DNA from: Paenibacillus camerounensis
GTDB lineage: Bacteria; Bacillota; Bacilli; Paenibacillales; Paenibacillaceae
Direction: 5' to 3'
DNA length: 64,000 bases
Assembly (NCBI RefSeq): GCF_000723885.1
Contig: NZ_CCDG010000037.1
Coordinates: 28,822-92,821, forward strand
In this document: positions 25,383-32,674 of the stretch, piece by piece
Layout: the number at the start of each line of letters is the position of its first letter
Position numbering within the stretch: the stretch's first letter is position 1
Made by a program: the position numbers and the translations under genes
Notes under the pieces: model-generated
The model's database searches: none
Told to the model about the DNA's origin: nothing
The model's input: the letters and a program-made list of their open reading frames with translations, nothing else

Positions 25383-27509
25383 ATGAGACAAGAAGAGAGA
25401 AAGACAATTCAAGCGGCGATTATAGGGGCCGTACTGTTCCTTCTGATTCAAATATTCCGTACTCCGCTCAGTCAGGTTGAGAATCAGGACGTCATGCTGG
25501 CGCTTTACCTTATAGCCGGCTGCTGCAATATAGCTTTCGGCTTTGCGATTTTTGCCCAGGGCGGGCTTTTTTTCTCCGATAAATTATCCAAAGCAAGATT
25601 GTACATCTCAGCCCTGTTTTTGGGGGTATGTACCTTTGATTTTCTACACATCTTAAGCTTTGTGGGCATTCCGGCAATATCCTCTATTATCAGCCCGGAC
25701 CAGTCCCTTTGGCTGCTTACCTTCTCGCGCCTGGCCAGCGCATTCGGCATATTGTTTATTTTCAGTAAGGAAGATGAACCGGTATCCATACGCGGAAAAA
25801 AGAAAGTATTCGCGGTGTCGCTGGTTGTGATTACCCTTTCACTGCTGCTGCTTATTTTCAGTGATAGCCTTACTCAGGGATTGCAGACATACACCTGGCT
25901 GGGCACGGTCAAGCATCTGGTTGATATGGCGGTGCTGTTTATCTATCTGCTCAGTGTCGGAATGATCGTGTATCCGGGCAGAATTGAGAAATCTGCTTCA
26001 CTGCTTATCATTATCCGTGCGCTGATCTTTTTTGCATTAGCCCAGGTATTCTTCATGAATCTGCTGAGTGTCGGGGAGGTGGACAATCTCTTTGGCATGA
26101 TCAGCAGCGGAATAGCGTATTACCTCATGCTGACCGGGGTCTACCGGCTGACAATTGAAGAACCGTTCCATGAGAACCAGCAGGCGGAGGCAAGGATTAA
26201 CTACCTGGCGTATCACGATGATCTTACAGGCCTGCCGAACCGGCGGAAGCTGATGCAGCGTGTGGAAGAAATGATTATCCAGAGTGAAAAAGAGAAAGGA
26301 AAAGGCGGTTTCTCGGCGCTGGTCATCATGAATATCAACCATTTCAAAAACATCAATGACTCGCTGGGGCATACTGCCGGCGACCGGTTGCTGCAACTGG
26401 TGTCACAGCGGATACAGAACGAGGTAAAGGGGCACGAAGAGCTGTTCAGTATGGGGGCGGATGAGTTTGCATTCCTGATGACCGGGCGTACCGGGGTGGA
26501 AGGCTGTCTGGTCCGTGCATCCGAGCTGCTGCATCTCTTTGAAACTCCGGTTCAGCTGGAATCAGGGGAATATCATATCTCGCTGAGCCTGGGGATGAGC
26601 ATCTATCCCGGAGACGGAAATACAGCAGAGCAGCTGATTCAGAATGCGGATACGGCTGTACATAATGCCAAAGAACAGAATGTGGAGATCCGCCGCTATA
26701 TCCCATCCATGCAGATGAAAGCCAAAGAACGCCTGAAGCTGGAAAATGATCTGCGCCGGGCACTGGAGCGTAATGAATTCTATCTCGTCTATCAGCCGCA
26801 GGTGCTGCTTGAGACTGAAGAAATTGTCGGTATGGAAGCGCTGCTGCGCTGGGAGCATCCGAAGAGGGGGATTGTATCTCCTGTGGAGTTCATCCCGATT
26901 GCCGAGGAGAGCGGGCTGATCGTACCGATCGGCGACTGGGTGCTGAGAACGGCCTGTGAGCAGAATAAAGCGTGGCAGCTGGCGGGGTACCGTCATATCT
27001 GCGTATCCATTAACCTGTCCATGCGCCAATTTCTGCAGCCGAACCTCGCCGGCAAAATAGATTTGCTGCTGCAGGAAATCGGGCTTGATCCATGCTATGT
27101 TGACCTGGAGATTACGGAGAGTATGACGCTGGACAAGGAGACAGCCTTTGACCAGCTTAACCGCTTGAAGCGGCTGGGGGTATTCATCAGCATAGATGAC
27201 TTCGGCACCGGCTACAGCTCACTGCATTATCTTAAGAATATGCCGATTGACCGGCTGAAAATTGACCGTTCCTTCGTCTCCGATGTGCTGGAGGACAGCA
27301 ACAATGCAGCGATTGTCTCAACCATTACATCAATGGCCCATCATTTGAAGCTGAAGGTTACGGCAGAAGGGGTGGAGAACAAGGAGCAGCTTCAGTTTTT
27401 GCGCCAGCAGCATTGCCATGAGGCCCAGGGTTACCTGTTCAGTAAGCCGATCAAAGCGGACGAATTCGAAGCGATTTTCCTGAAACCTCTGCTCATCGTG
27501 CCAACGTAA
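25383..27509 (+). CDS. MASE3-GGDEF-EAL membrane protein, probable c-di-GMP phosphodiesterase
   Basis: 708 residues from ATG 25383 (GAGGGA upstream); the frame extends 18 codons more but without a ribosome site. Residues about 1-250 form seven or so membrane helices with the MASE3-type segment FDFLHILSFVG. The GGDEF domain (about 275-440) has GADEF at 357-361, so the second signature glycine is lost and cyclase activity is doubtful. The EAL domain keeps its key residues: EALLRW (Glu485), LEITESM, DDFGTGYSSLHYL, LKIDRSFV and AEGVEN. It most likely hydrolyses c-di-GMP under control of a membrane-sensed signal. Confidence 0.9.
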   Translation: MRQEERKTIQAAIIGAVLFLLIQIFRTPLSQVENQDVMLALYLIAGCCNIAFGFAIFAQGGLFFSDKLSKARLYISALFLGVCTFDFLHILSFVGIPAISSIISPDQSLWLLTFSRLASAFGILFIFSKEDEPVSIRGKKKVFAVSLVVITLSLLLLIFSDSLTQGLQTYTWLGTVKHLVDMAVLFIYLLSVGMIVYPGRIEKSASLLIIIRALIFFALAQVFFMNLLSVGEVDNLFGMISSGIAYYLMLTGVYRLTIEEPFHENQQAEARINYLAYHDDLTGLPNRRKLMQRVEEMIIQSEKEKGKGGFSALVIMNINHFKNINDSLGHTAGDRLLQLVSQRIQNEVKGHEELFSMGADEFAFLMTGRTGVEGCLVRASELLHLFETPVQLESGEYHISLSLGMSIYPGDGNTAEQLIQNADTAVHNAKEQNVEIRRYIPSMQMKAKERLKLENDLRRALERNEFYLVYQPQVLLETEEIVGMEALLRWEHPKRGIVSPVEFIPIAEESGLIVPIGDWVLRTACEQNKAWQLAGYRHICVSINLSMRQFLQPNLAGKIDLLLQEIGLDPCYVDLEITESMTLDKETAFDQLNRLKRLGVFISIDDFGTGYSSLHYLKNMPIDRLKIDRSFVSDVLEDSNNAAIVSTITSMAHHLKLKVTAEGVENKEQLQFLRQQHCHEAQGYLFSKPIKADEFEAIFLKPLLIVPT

Positions 27510-27531
27510 GCCCGGATACATTACCAAAGGG

Positions 27532-27560
27532 TTGCATTTTATTCAAAGGAATGTTACAAT
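27532..27560 (+). promoter_or_regulatory. Promoter of the tRNA-Gly gene
   Basis: TTGCAT 27532-27537, 17-bp spacer, TACAAT 27555-27560; the tRNA begins 25 bases later. Confidence 0.75.
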
Positions 27561-27584
27561 ATTCTTTGTCTTCACCATATTCTC

Positions 27585-27658
27585 GCGGGTGTAGTTCAAT
27601 GGTAGAACTTTAGCCTTCCAAGCTAATAGCGTGGGTTCGATTCCCATCACCCGCTCCA
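27585..27658 (+). tRNA. tRNA-Gly (anticodon TCC)
   Basis: 74 nt including an encoded CCA. Acceptor GCGGGTG pairs with CACCCGC, the D stem is GTTC/GAAC, the anticodon stem TTAGC/GCTAA encloses loop CTTCCAA with anticodon TCC, and the T arm has GGGTTCGATTCCC. It reads GGA and related glycine codons. It is a single-gene unit with its own promoter and terminator. Confidence 0.97.
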
Positions 27659-27672
27659 ATATTAATACTTAC

Positions 27673-27698
27673 AACCTTTGCGATGCAAAGGTTTTTTT
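27673..27698 (+). terminator. Terminator of the tRNA-Gly gene
   Basis: AACCTTTGC pairs with GCAAAGGTT around GAT, followed by T-run to 27698. Confidence 0.9.
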
Positions 27699-27823
27699 GC
27701 GTCTACTATCAGAAATTCACCAAGTAAAGCCTGATATAGGCCGGATTTATCTGTGAACCCAGTCAATACACAGCCTGCAGGCATATTCTAAGCTGTACCC
27801 AATTGCAAAGGAGGAAAAGATCC

Positions 27824-27937
27824 ATGAGCGAGAACGTTGCAGGTTATGGCGGAGGCTTCGGCGGAATGACATCTACAGCGGCTATTCTGGTCCTGTTTAT
27901 TCTGCTGGTTATCATCTCCAAGGCTTTTGTACTGTAG
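27824..27937 (+). CDS. 37-residue YjcZ-like small membrane protein
   Basis: ATG 27824 follows AAAGGAGG at 27808-27815, and the frame ends with TAG 27935-27937. The peptide has a glycine/tyrosine start (AGYGGGFGGM) and one hydrophobic helix (AAILVLFILLVIISKAFVL). This is the pattern of the YjcZ/sporulation small-protein family (Gly-rich head plus FxLIVVLFILLIIV-like helix). A spore membrane role is known only for relatives. It has its own terminator at 27953-27995. Confidence 0.85.
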   Translation: MSENVAGYGGGFGGMTSTAAILVLFILLVIISKAFVL

Positions 27938-27952
27938 TCCCGTAATATAATA

Positions 27953-27995
27953 AGCCAGGGTTTCCGCGCAGTTAGCGGAGACCCTGGCTTTATTT
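27953..27995. terminator. Terminator after the YjcZ-like gene
   Basis: AGCCAGGGTTTCCGC pairs with GCGGAGACCCTGGCT, then TTATTTGTT. Near-perfect 15-bp stem; may also serve the convergent dipeptidase gene. Confidence 0.88.
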
Positions 27996-28023
27996 GTTAA
28001 CTGAGCGGTATGGCTGGCCCGAG

Positions 28024-29379
28024 TTAGACCGTCTTCAGGAACTCAACAATGGTCAGCAGGCCCTTATCAAAGTTCTCCAGATTGAAATGCTCGTCCGGAG
28101 CGTGCAGGTTCTCGTCATCCAGGCCAAAGCCCATCAGCACAACCGGTGCCTTCAGAATGCGGGAGAAGCTCTCCATAATCGGGATCGACCCGCCGTCTTT
28201 GGTGAAGAGGGCGCGTGTGCCGTATACTTTACCGAAGGCGTCTGCAGCAGTCTGCAGGATCGGATCAGAAGGATCGATGTTGAAGGCGCGTGCTTTTTCC
28301 ATCTGCTTCACCTTTACGTTAGCGCCCTTCTGGATGTTGGCTTTCAGATGAGCTTCCACGGCATCAAGGATATGCTGCGGGTCCTGGTCGCCGACGAGAC
28401 GGCAGGTGATTTTGGCATGGGCTTCCTTAGGAATGACAGTCTTGCTGCCTTCACCCTGGAATCCGCCGTAGACGCCGTTAAGCTCAAGAGTCGGACGGGC
28501 GCCGACCCGCTCAACGAAGCTGTAGCCGTCTTCCCCGTACAACTGTTCAAGACCGAGGGATTCTCTAATCTTCTCTTCGTTCACGCCCTGCTTGGCGAAT
28601 TCCTCACGCAGAGCGGCAGTCAGCTCAGGAACGCCCTGGTAGAAGCCTTCTACGGCTACTCGGCCCTGATTATCATGCAGAGAGCTGAGCAGGGAGACGA
28701 GGGCATGCAGCGCATTGGGTACTCCGCCGCCATACGAGCCGGAGTGCAGGTCAGTGGAAGCAGTATGAACACTTACCTCCATGGAGCAAAGGCCGCGCAG
28801 TCCGGTGCAGATGGCCGGGCGTCCGCGTTCCAGCAGCGCAGTATCGGAGACCAGCACGGCGTCTGCCGCCAGCTTGTCCTGATTGGCTTCCAGGAATGGG
28901 GGCAGATTCACGCTGCCGATTTCTTCTTCACCCTCGATGCAGAGCTTGATGTTGACAGGAAGAGTACCCTCCTGTTTGAGAATAGCTTCGATGGCCTTGA
29001 TGTGCATAAACACCTGGCCCTTGTCGTCGGTCGCTCCGCGTGCATACAGCTTGCCGTCGCGGATCTCCGGCTCAAATGGAGGGGTTGTCCAGAGATTCAG
29101 CGGATCAACAGGCTGTACATCGTAGTGGCCGTATACGAGAATGGTAGGCTTGCCGGGAGCATGCAGATAATCGGCATAGACTACAGGATGGCCTGCTGTA
29201 GGATGGATCTCGATGTTTTCAAGTCCGGCGCGTTTCAGGGTTTCAGTCAGCCAGCGGGCGGCGGATTGAACATCTTCCTTGTGTACAGAGAGGGCAGAAA
29301 TACTTGGAATAGACAGCCATTCCTTCAGTTCGGCCAGTTGGGCTTCACGCTCAGACTGGAAATATTGTTCATAGGACAT
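28024..29379 (-). CDS. M20-family dipeptidase
   Basis: 451 residues, ATG at 29379 after AAGGAGG. The metal ligands of the M20 clan are in ILVYGHYDVQPVDP (His), RGATDDKGQVFMH (Asp bridging two metals) and LCIEGEEEIGS (Glu general base and ligand); a dimerisation lid follows (STDLHSGSYGGGVPNA) and the C-terminal His is in NLHAPDEHF. This pattern fits the carnosinase/DapE-like dipeptidases found in Firmicutes, acting on short peptides in the cytosol. It has no operon partner and is divergent from the methyltransferase gene. Confidence 0.93.
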   Translation of the reverse strand: MSYEQYFQSEREAQLAELKEWLSIPSISALSVHKEDVQSAARWLTETLKRAGLENIEIHPTAGHPVVYADYLHAPGKPTILVYGHYDVQPVDPLNLWTTPPFEPEIRDGKLYARGATDDKGQVFMHIKAIEAILKQEGTLPVNIKLCIEGEEEIGSVNLPPFLEANQDKLAADAVLVSDTALLERGRPAICTGLRGLCSMEVSVHTASTDLHSGSYGGGVPNALHALVSLLSSLHDNQGRVAVEGFYQGVPELTAALREEFAKQGVNEEKIRESLGLEQLYGEDGYSFVERVGARPTLELNGVYGGFQGEGSKTVIPKEAHAKITCRLVGDQDPQHILDAVEAHLKANIQKGANVKVKQMEKARAFNIDPSDPILQTAADAFGKVYGTRALFTKDGGSIPIMESFSRILKAPVVLMGFGLDDENLHAPDEHFNLENFDKGLLTIVEFLKTV

Positions 29380-29536
29380 AAGTGGTATGTACCTCCTTAA
29401 GAGTATCGCTGCGCAAAATCGTCTAGTTCAGCTCTAAACCTCAACCCGGGCCGTTAATTGACCGCTGGCTGGTTTGGCAGTGTAATGCCTTCATTATACT
29501 GGAGAACCTTCTGTCAATCAAAGCGGTTTACTGTTA

Positions 29537-29565
29537 TTGATTACGTCCGGTAACCGTGCTAGACT
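29537..29565 (+). promoter_or_regulatory. Sigma-A-like promoter of the methyltransferase gene
   Basis: TTGATT 29537-29542, 17-bp spacer, TAGACT 29560-29565, about 35 bases before the start codon. Confidence 0.6.
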
Positions 29566-29600
29566 TAACTGACTTATGAGGAGACGGGAGCGGAATAACA

Positions 29601-30596
29601 GTGCCAGTGAATATGGAGCCAGGTAAGGAGCAAGAAGCCGCAGGGAATCAGCAGGGAACAGATCCTGCTTATATTTATACATATGCGTGCTCAGGGGACG
29701 AGCTGGATTTATGCGGAATGGAGCTGCGGTGCCTGTTCGGTAAGGACATCCCTCAGGGGATTTTCGGGAGCGGAATCAAGGTGGAGCCCAGCCGCAGCCC
29801 GTTTATCAAGGAAATGATTGAGGTCATGTACGCAGGGGACAGCCTGCCGGAGATTTATAATCAGACTGAACAGGTTGAGCTTAACGGCAAGACATTCAAG
29901 GTTATTTTTGTGAAAACCAACGATCTGCCGCCTGAGCAAAAAATAGAATACAATGAACGCAGAGTGATTGAACGTGAAATCGGCCTGCGGATTGAAGGAG
30001 AGGCAGATGTCAACCGTCCGGAGCTGGTATACGGCATTGTGACTCTGGGAGGCCGCTGGTATTTTGGAGCCTATCACAAAAATAATGCGACCTGGTTCCG
30101 CCAGATCAAGAAGCCTCGCAGCTATTCCATAGCCCTCAGTACACGTGTAGCCCGCGCAGCAGTCAATATGGCTGTACCGCATCCGGAAGGTATCCGGGCA
30201 ATCGATCCCTGCTGCGGCATCGGAACTGTAATGATTGAAGCGTTGTCCATGGGCATCGATATCGTCGGCCGGGACATTAATCCGTTCATCGCACAGGGGG
30301 CGCGGACCAATATTGCCCACTTTGGCTTCGATGCTCCGGTTACACTGGGCGATATCGCTGACATTACAGAGCATTATGATGCGGCGATTGTGGATATGCC
30401 CTATAACCTGTACTCCAGCATCACACCCGAGGAGCAGTTTGACATTCTTGTCAATGCCCGCAGAATTGCCGGGCGGGTAGTTATTGTAGCCATTGAGGCG
30501 ATGGACGAGATGATCTCGGAAGCCGGATTTGAGATTATCGACCGCTGTGTTGCCCGCAAGGGGGCTTTTTCCCGGCATCTGATGCTGTGTGTGTAA
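29601..30596 (+). CDS. TRM11/UPF0020-type RNA methyltransferase
   Basis: 331 residues from GTG 29601 (GGGAG 10 bases upstream); ATG 29613 is an alternative. The N-terminal half is a THUMP-like substrate domain without strong motifs. The C-terminal Rossmann domain binds SAM: AIDPCCGIGTVMIEAL (motif I), VGRDINP, and the catalytic motif IVDMPYN in place of the usual N/DPPY. Such enzymes make N2-methylguanine in tRNA or rRNA; the Asp-Met-Pro-Tyr form suggests a divergent tRNA methyltransferase. The Nudix gene follows 42 bases later, probably in the same transcript. Confidence 0.82.
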   Translation: MPVNMEPGKEQEAAGNQQGTDPAYIYTYACSGDELDLCGMELRCLFGKDIPQGIFGSGIKVEPSRSPFIKEMIEVMYAGDSLPEIYNQTEQVELNGKTFKVIFVKTNDLPPEQKIEYNERRVIEREIGLRIEGEADVNRPELVYGIVTLGGRWYFGAYHKNNATWFRQIKKPRSYSIALSTRVARAAVNMAVPHPEGIRAIDPCCGIGTVMIEALSMGIDIVGRDINPFIAQGARTNIAHFGFDAPVTLGDIADITEHYDAAIVDMPYNLYSSITPEEQFDILVNARRIAGRVVIVAIEAMDEMISEAGFEIIDRCVARKGAFSRHLMLCV

Positions 30597-30638
30597 AGTT
30601 AATCTGGCTTATCCTATCCTTTGAATGGAGGTACCGTT

Positions 30639-31256
30639 ATGGAACAGAAGTGGTTAACATGGGCCAAGGAGATTCAAGCTATTGCCCAGACCGGGCTTAC
30701 ATATGCCAAGGATGTCTATGATATTGAACGTTATCAGGCGCTGCGTGAGCTGAGTGTAGACATTCTTGCGGATTATACCTATGAGAGCAAGGAGAAGATC
30801 CGGCTCGCCTTTGCCGGAGAGGATGGATACTGTACACCAAAGGTTGATATCCGCGGTGTTGTTTTTCAGGATAACAAGATTTTGCTGGTACGCGAGAAGC
30901 TGGACGGTAACTGGGCGCTCCCCGGAGGCTGGGGGGATATCGGGCTGTCGCCGAGTGAAGTGGCAGTTAAGGAAATTGCCGAAGAGTCGGGTTATCAGGC
31001 GGAGGCCGTTCGTCTGCTGGCGGTGCTGGACAAAAAATTCCATAATCATCCGCCGGAGCCGTATCATGTCTATAAATTTTTTGTTCTATGCCGGATTACG
31101 GGCGGGGAAGCGGCGGGAGGCGTGGAGACGTTCGGGGCAGGCTTCTTTGCTGAGGATGAGCTGCCTGAGCTGTCGCAGGAACGGAACACCGCAGATCAGA
31201 TCAGAACAATGTTCGAATTCCTAAAAAATCCCGAAAAGCCGGTTATATTAGACTAA
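30639..31256 (+). CDS. Nudix hydrolase with N-terminal helical domain
   Basis: 205 residues from ATG 30639, 7 bases after TGGAGG. Residues about 1-65 are helical (WAKEIQAIAQTGLTYAKDVYDIERY), as in the NUDIX_N domain of ADP-ribose or ADP-sugar pyrophosphatases of Firmicutes. The Nudix box reads GGWGDIGLSPSEVAVKEIAEESG, with KEIAEE replacing REUxEE; the metal-binding glutamates are kept. Substrate likely a nucleoside diphosphate derivative. Confidence 0.85.
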   Translation: MEQKWLTWAKEIQAIAQTGLTYAKDVYDIERYQALRELSVDILADYTYESKEKIRLAFAGEDGYCTPKVDIRGVVFQDNKILLVREKLDGNWALPGGWGDIGLSPSEVAVKEIAEESGYQAEAVRLLAVLDKKFHNHPPEPYHVYKFFVLCRITGGEAAGGVETFGAGFFAEDELPELSQERNTADQIRTMFEFLKNPEKPVILD

Positions 31257-31458
31257 TTCTGCGCATATAATGTAGTGCAGGGCTTTTATAAGTTTTATTA
31301 GACAAAAATTGGTTAATTACTATTATGAAAGCAGTTACAAAGTAAGCCGCTGAGCCTTTGTATCTAAAAATTAGTTGCGGAAATTCTACCTTTTTAGGCC
31401 AGGCGGTCTACATTTTTTCCTCTACTGTGACGATAAGATATTTTAGGAGGGGATCGCA

Positions 31459-31611
31459 ATGGAACAAGAAGAGTTAAGACTTCCGCTAAAACAGGATACT
31501 GCGGCACGTCCTGCCGAGGGCAATATCGCTGCCGGACTGGTATGGGGCGTTCTGATCAGCATTCCCTTATGGATCTCGGTAATCGGCTGGATCATGGGGA
31601 TATGGCGGTAA
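31459..31611 (+). CDS. 50-residue single-span membrane protein
   Basis: ATG 31459 behind AGGAGGGG (31445-31452), 50 codons to TAA 31609-31611. The first 20 residues are polar (MEQEELRLPLKQDTAARPAE), followed by a hydrophobic helix GLVWGVLISIPLWISVIGWIM and a short tail. Strong ribosome site and codon pattern argue for a real gene; function unknown. The 200 bases upstream hold no other feature I can support. Confidence 0.7.
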   Translation: MEQEELRLPLKQDTAARPAEGNIAAGLVWGVLISIPLWISVIGWIMGIWR

Positions 31612-31665
31612 GTATTACTTTAAATAATAGGCACTCCAAATAAACTTAGTAGACTTATACGAATG

Positions 31666-31699
31666 AAGGCTGCCTCTTAGAAGAAGGAGCGGCCTTTTT
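31666..31699 (+). terminator. Terminator after the 50-residue membrane protein
   Basis: AAGGCTGCC pairs imperfectly with GGAGCGGCCTT, followed by T5. Confidence 0.65.
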
Positions 31700-31743
31700 G
31701 AATTGCATGGACAGGCTGATATTTAGGATGAAGGAGATTGGTT

Positions 31744-32127
31744 ATGAATAACATATTGCTGGAATCGCATAGTATCTTTGGAACTCCGGATATTATAGGA
31801 ACGTCCGCTTATTATGAACAAAAGCTGGGATTCCGGGCAGTATCCTATTTGGATACACAGGAACACCATATCTGCCTGTACCGGGATTCCACTGAGATTA
31901 TTCTAACGGATTCCGGCGGACGTCCGGTTATCCCTAACCGGGAGCTGTACGGTTACGGATATGATGCTTACTTCATTACCCGGAATCAGGACGCGCTCCA
32001 GGATGCGCTCGAGGCTGCAGGCGTAAAGTTCATCCGCAAATTAACCGATACGGATTACGGTAACCGTGACTTTGTGATAGAGGACATTGATGGACGGTGG
32101 ATTGCATTCGGTATTAAGCAGTCCTGA
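31744..32127 (+). CDS. VOC-superfamily (glyoxalase/bleomycin resistance-like) protein
   Basis: 127 residues from ATG 31744, 7 bases after AAGGAG; the in-frame TTG at 31738 overlaps that site. The fold is two beta-alpha-beta-beta-beta units: SIFGTPDIIGTSAYYEQKLGFRAV, then CLYRDSTEIILTDS, AYFITRNQDALQDALEAAGVKF and RDFVIEDIDGRWIAFG. Metal-ligand candidates are His8 (ESHSIF) and the final Asp/Glu region. Whether it is an enzyme or a binding protein cannot be decided from sequence. Confidence 0.85.
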   Translation: MNNILLESHSIFGTPDIIGTSAYYEQKLGFRAVSYLDTQEHHICLYRDSTEIILTDSGGRPVIPNRELYGYGYDAYFITRNQDALQDALEAAGVKFIRKLTDTDYGNRDFVIEDIDGRWIAFGIKQS

Positions 32128-32147
32128 GTACATACGTATCATGAATA

Positions 32148-32190
32148 AAAGAGGCTGCGCCCCTGATGAAGGAGCGCAGCCTCTTTGGTT
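32148..32190. terminator. Bidirectional terminator between VOC and ASCH genes
   Basis: AAAGAGGCTGCGC at 32148-32160 is perfectly complementary to GCGCAGCCTCTTT at 32174-32186, serving both convergent genes. Confidence 0.9.
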
Positions 32191-32195
32191 GCTGT

Positions 32196-32669
32196 CTAGG
32201 GGAGCGGCTTCACATGCACCACCCGGAAGTTCTCACATACGACCGGCATTGCAGGGTCAAAGGACATTCCATAACGCTTGAATTCTCTTGTGAAAAAAGC
32301 TTCGTGCTCATAGCGCCATGATTCAAGTGTTCGGTCATCCTCTCCCTCGGTATATGCAAACTCTGCGGTAACCTCATTGAAGGGAACGGTCTCGACCCGG
32401 GTAGTCTCAATAATGGCCCGCGGACTGCCCTCCCCGTCCAGCAGGATAGAATACCCTCCGATAAAAGGCAGGCTTAAGCCCTGCTGTTCATACACCAGCT
32501 TATTAGAGGCGGTCCCGGTTTTGATTCCCTCCAGTACCAGACCGAGCAGTTCATCCGCCAGCCGCGGGCTGTCGCCGAAGGCCCAGGCGCTGTCATAGTG
32601 ATCTGCGGCTTCAGGGTGCTCCTCTACATAAGCTTTCCAATACGCTGAAATTGCTGTGTTCTGTGTCAT
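32196..32669 (-). CDS. ASCH-domain protein
   Basis: 157 residues from the ATG at 32669; a GTG at 32678 overlaps the ABC-F stop (GTGA), and either start gives translational coupling. The sequence WAFGDSPRLADELLGLVLEGIKTGTAS, then VETVPFNEVTAEFAYTEGEDDRTLESW and HEAFFTREF, is the ASCH pattern (a PUA-like beta barrel that may bind RNA or nucleotides; one member is an N4-acetylcytidine amidohydrolase). It follows the ABC-F gene in the same transcript. Confidence 0.88.
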   Translation of the reverse strand: MTQNTAISAYWKAYVEEHPEAADHYDSAWAFGDSPRLADELLGLVLEGIKTGTASNKLVYEQQGLSLPFIGGYSILLDGEGSPRAIIETTRVETVPFNEVTAEFAYTEGEDDRTLESWRYEHEAFFTREFKRYGMSFDPAMPVVCENFRVVHVKPLP

Positions 32670-32674
32670 TGTTC

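Noticed and set aside
27994..29400. 468-residue plus-strand frame opposite the M20 dipeptidase
   Set aside because: It has no recognisable motifs, while the minus strand shows every M20 metal ligand.
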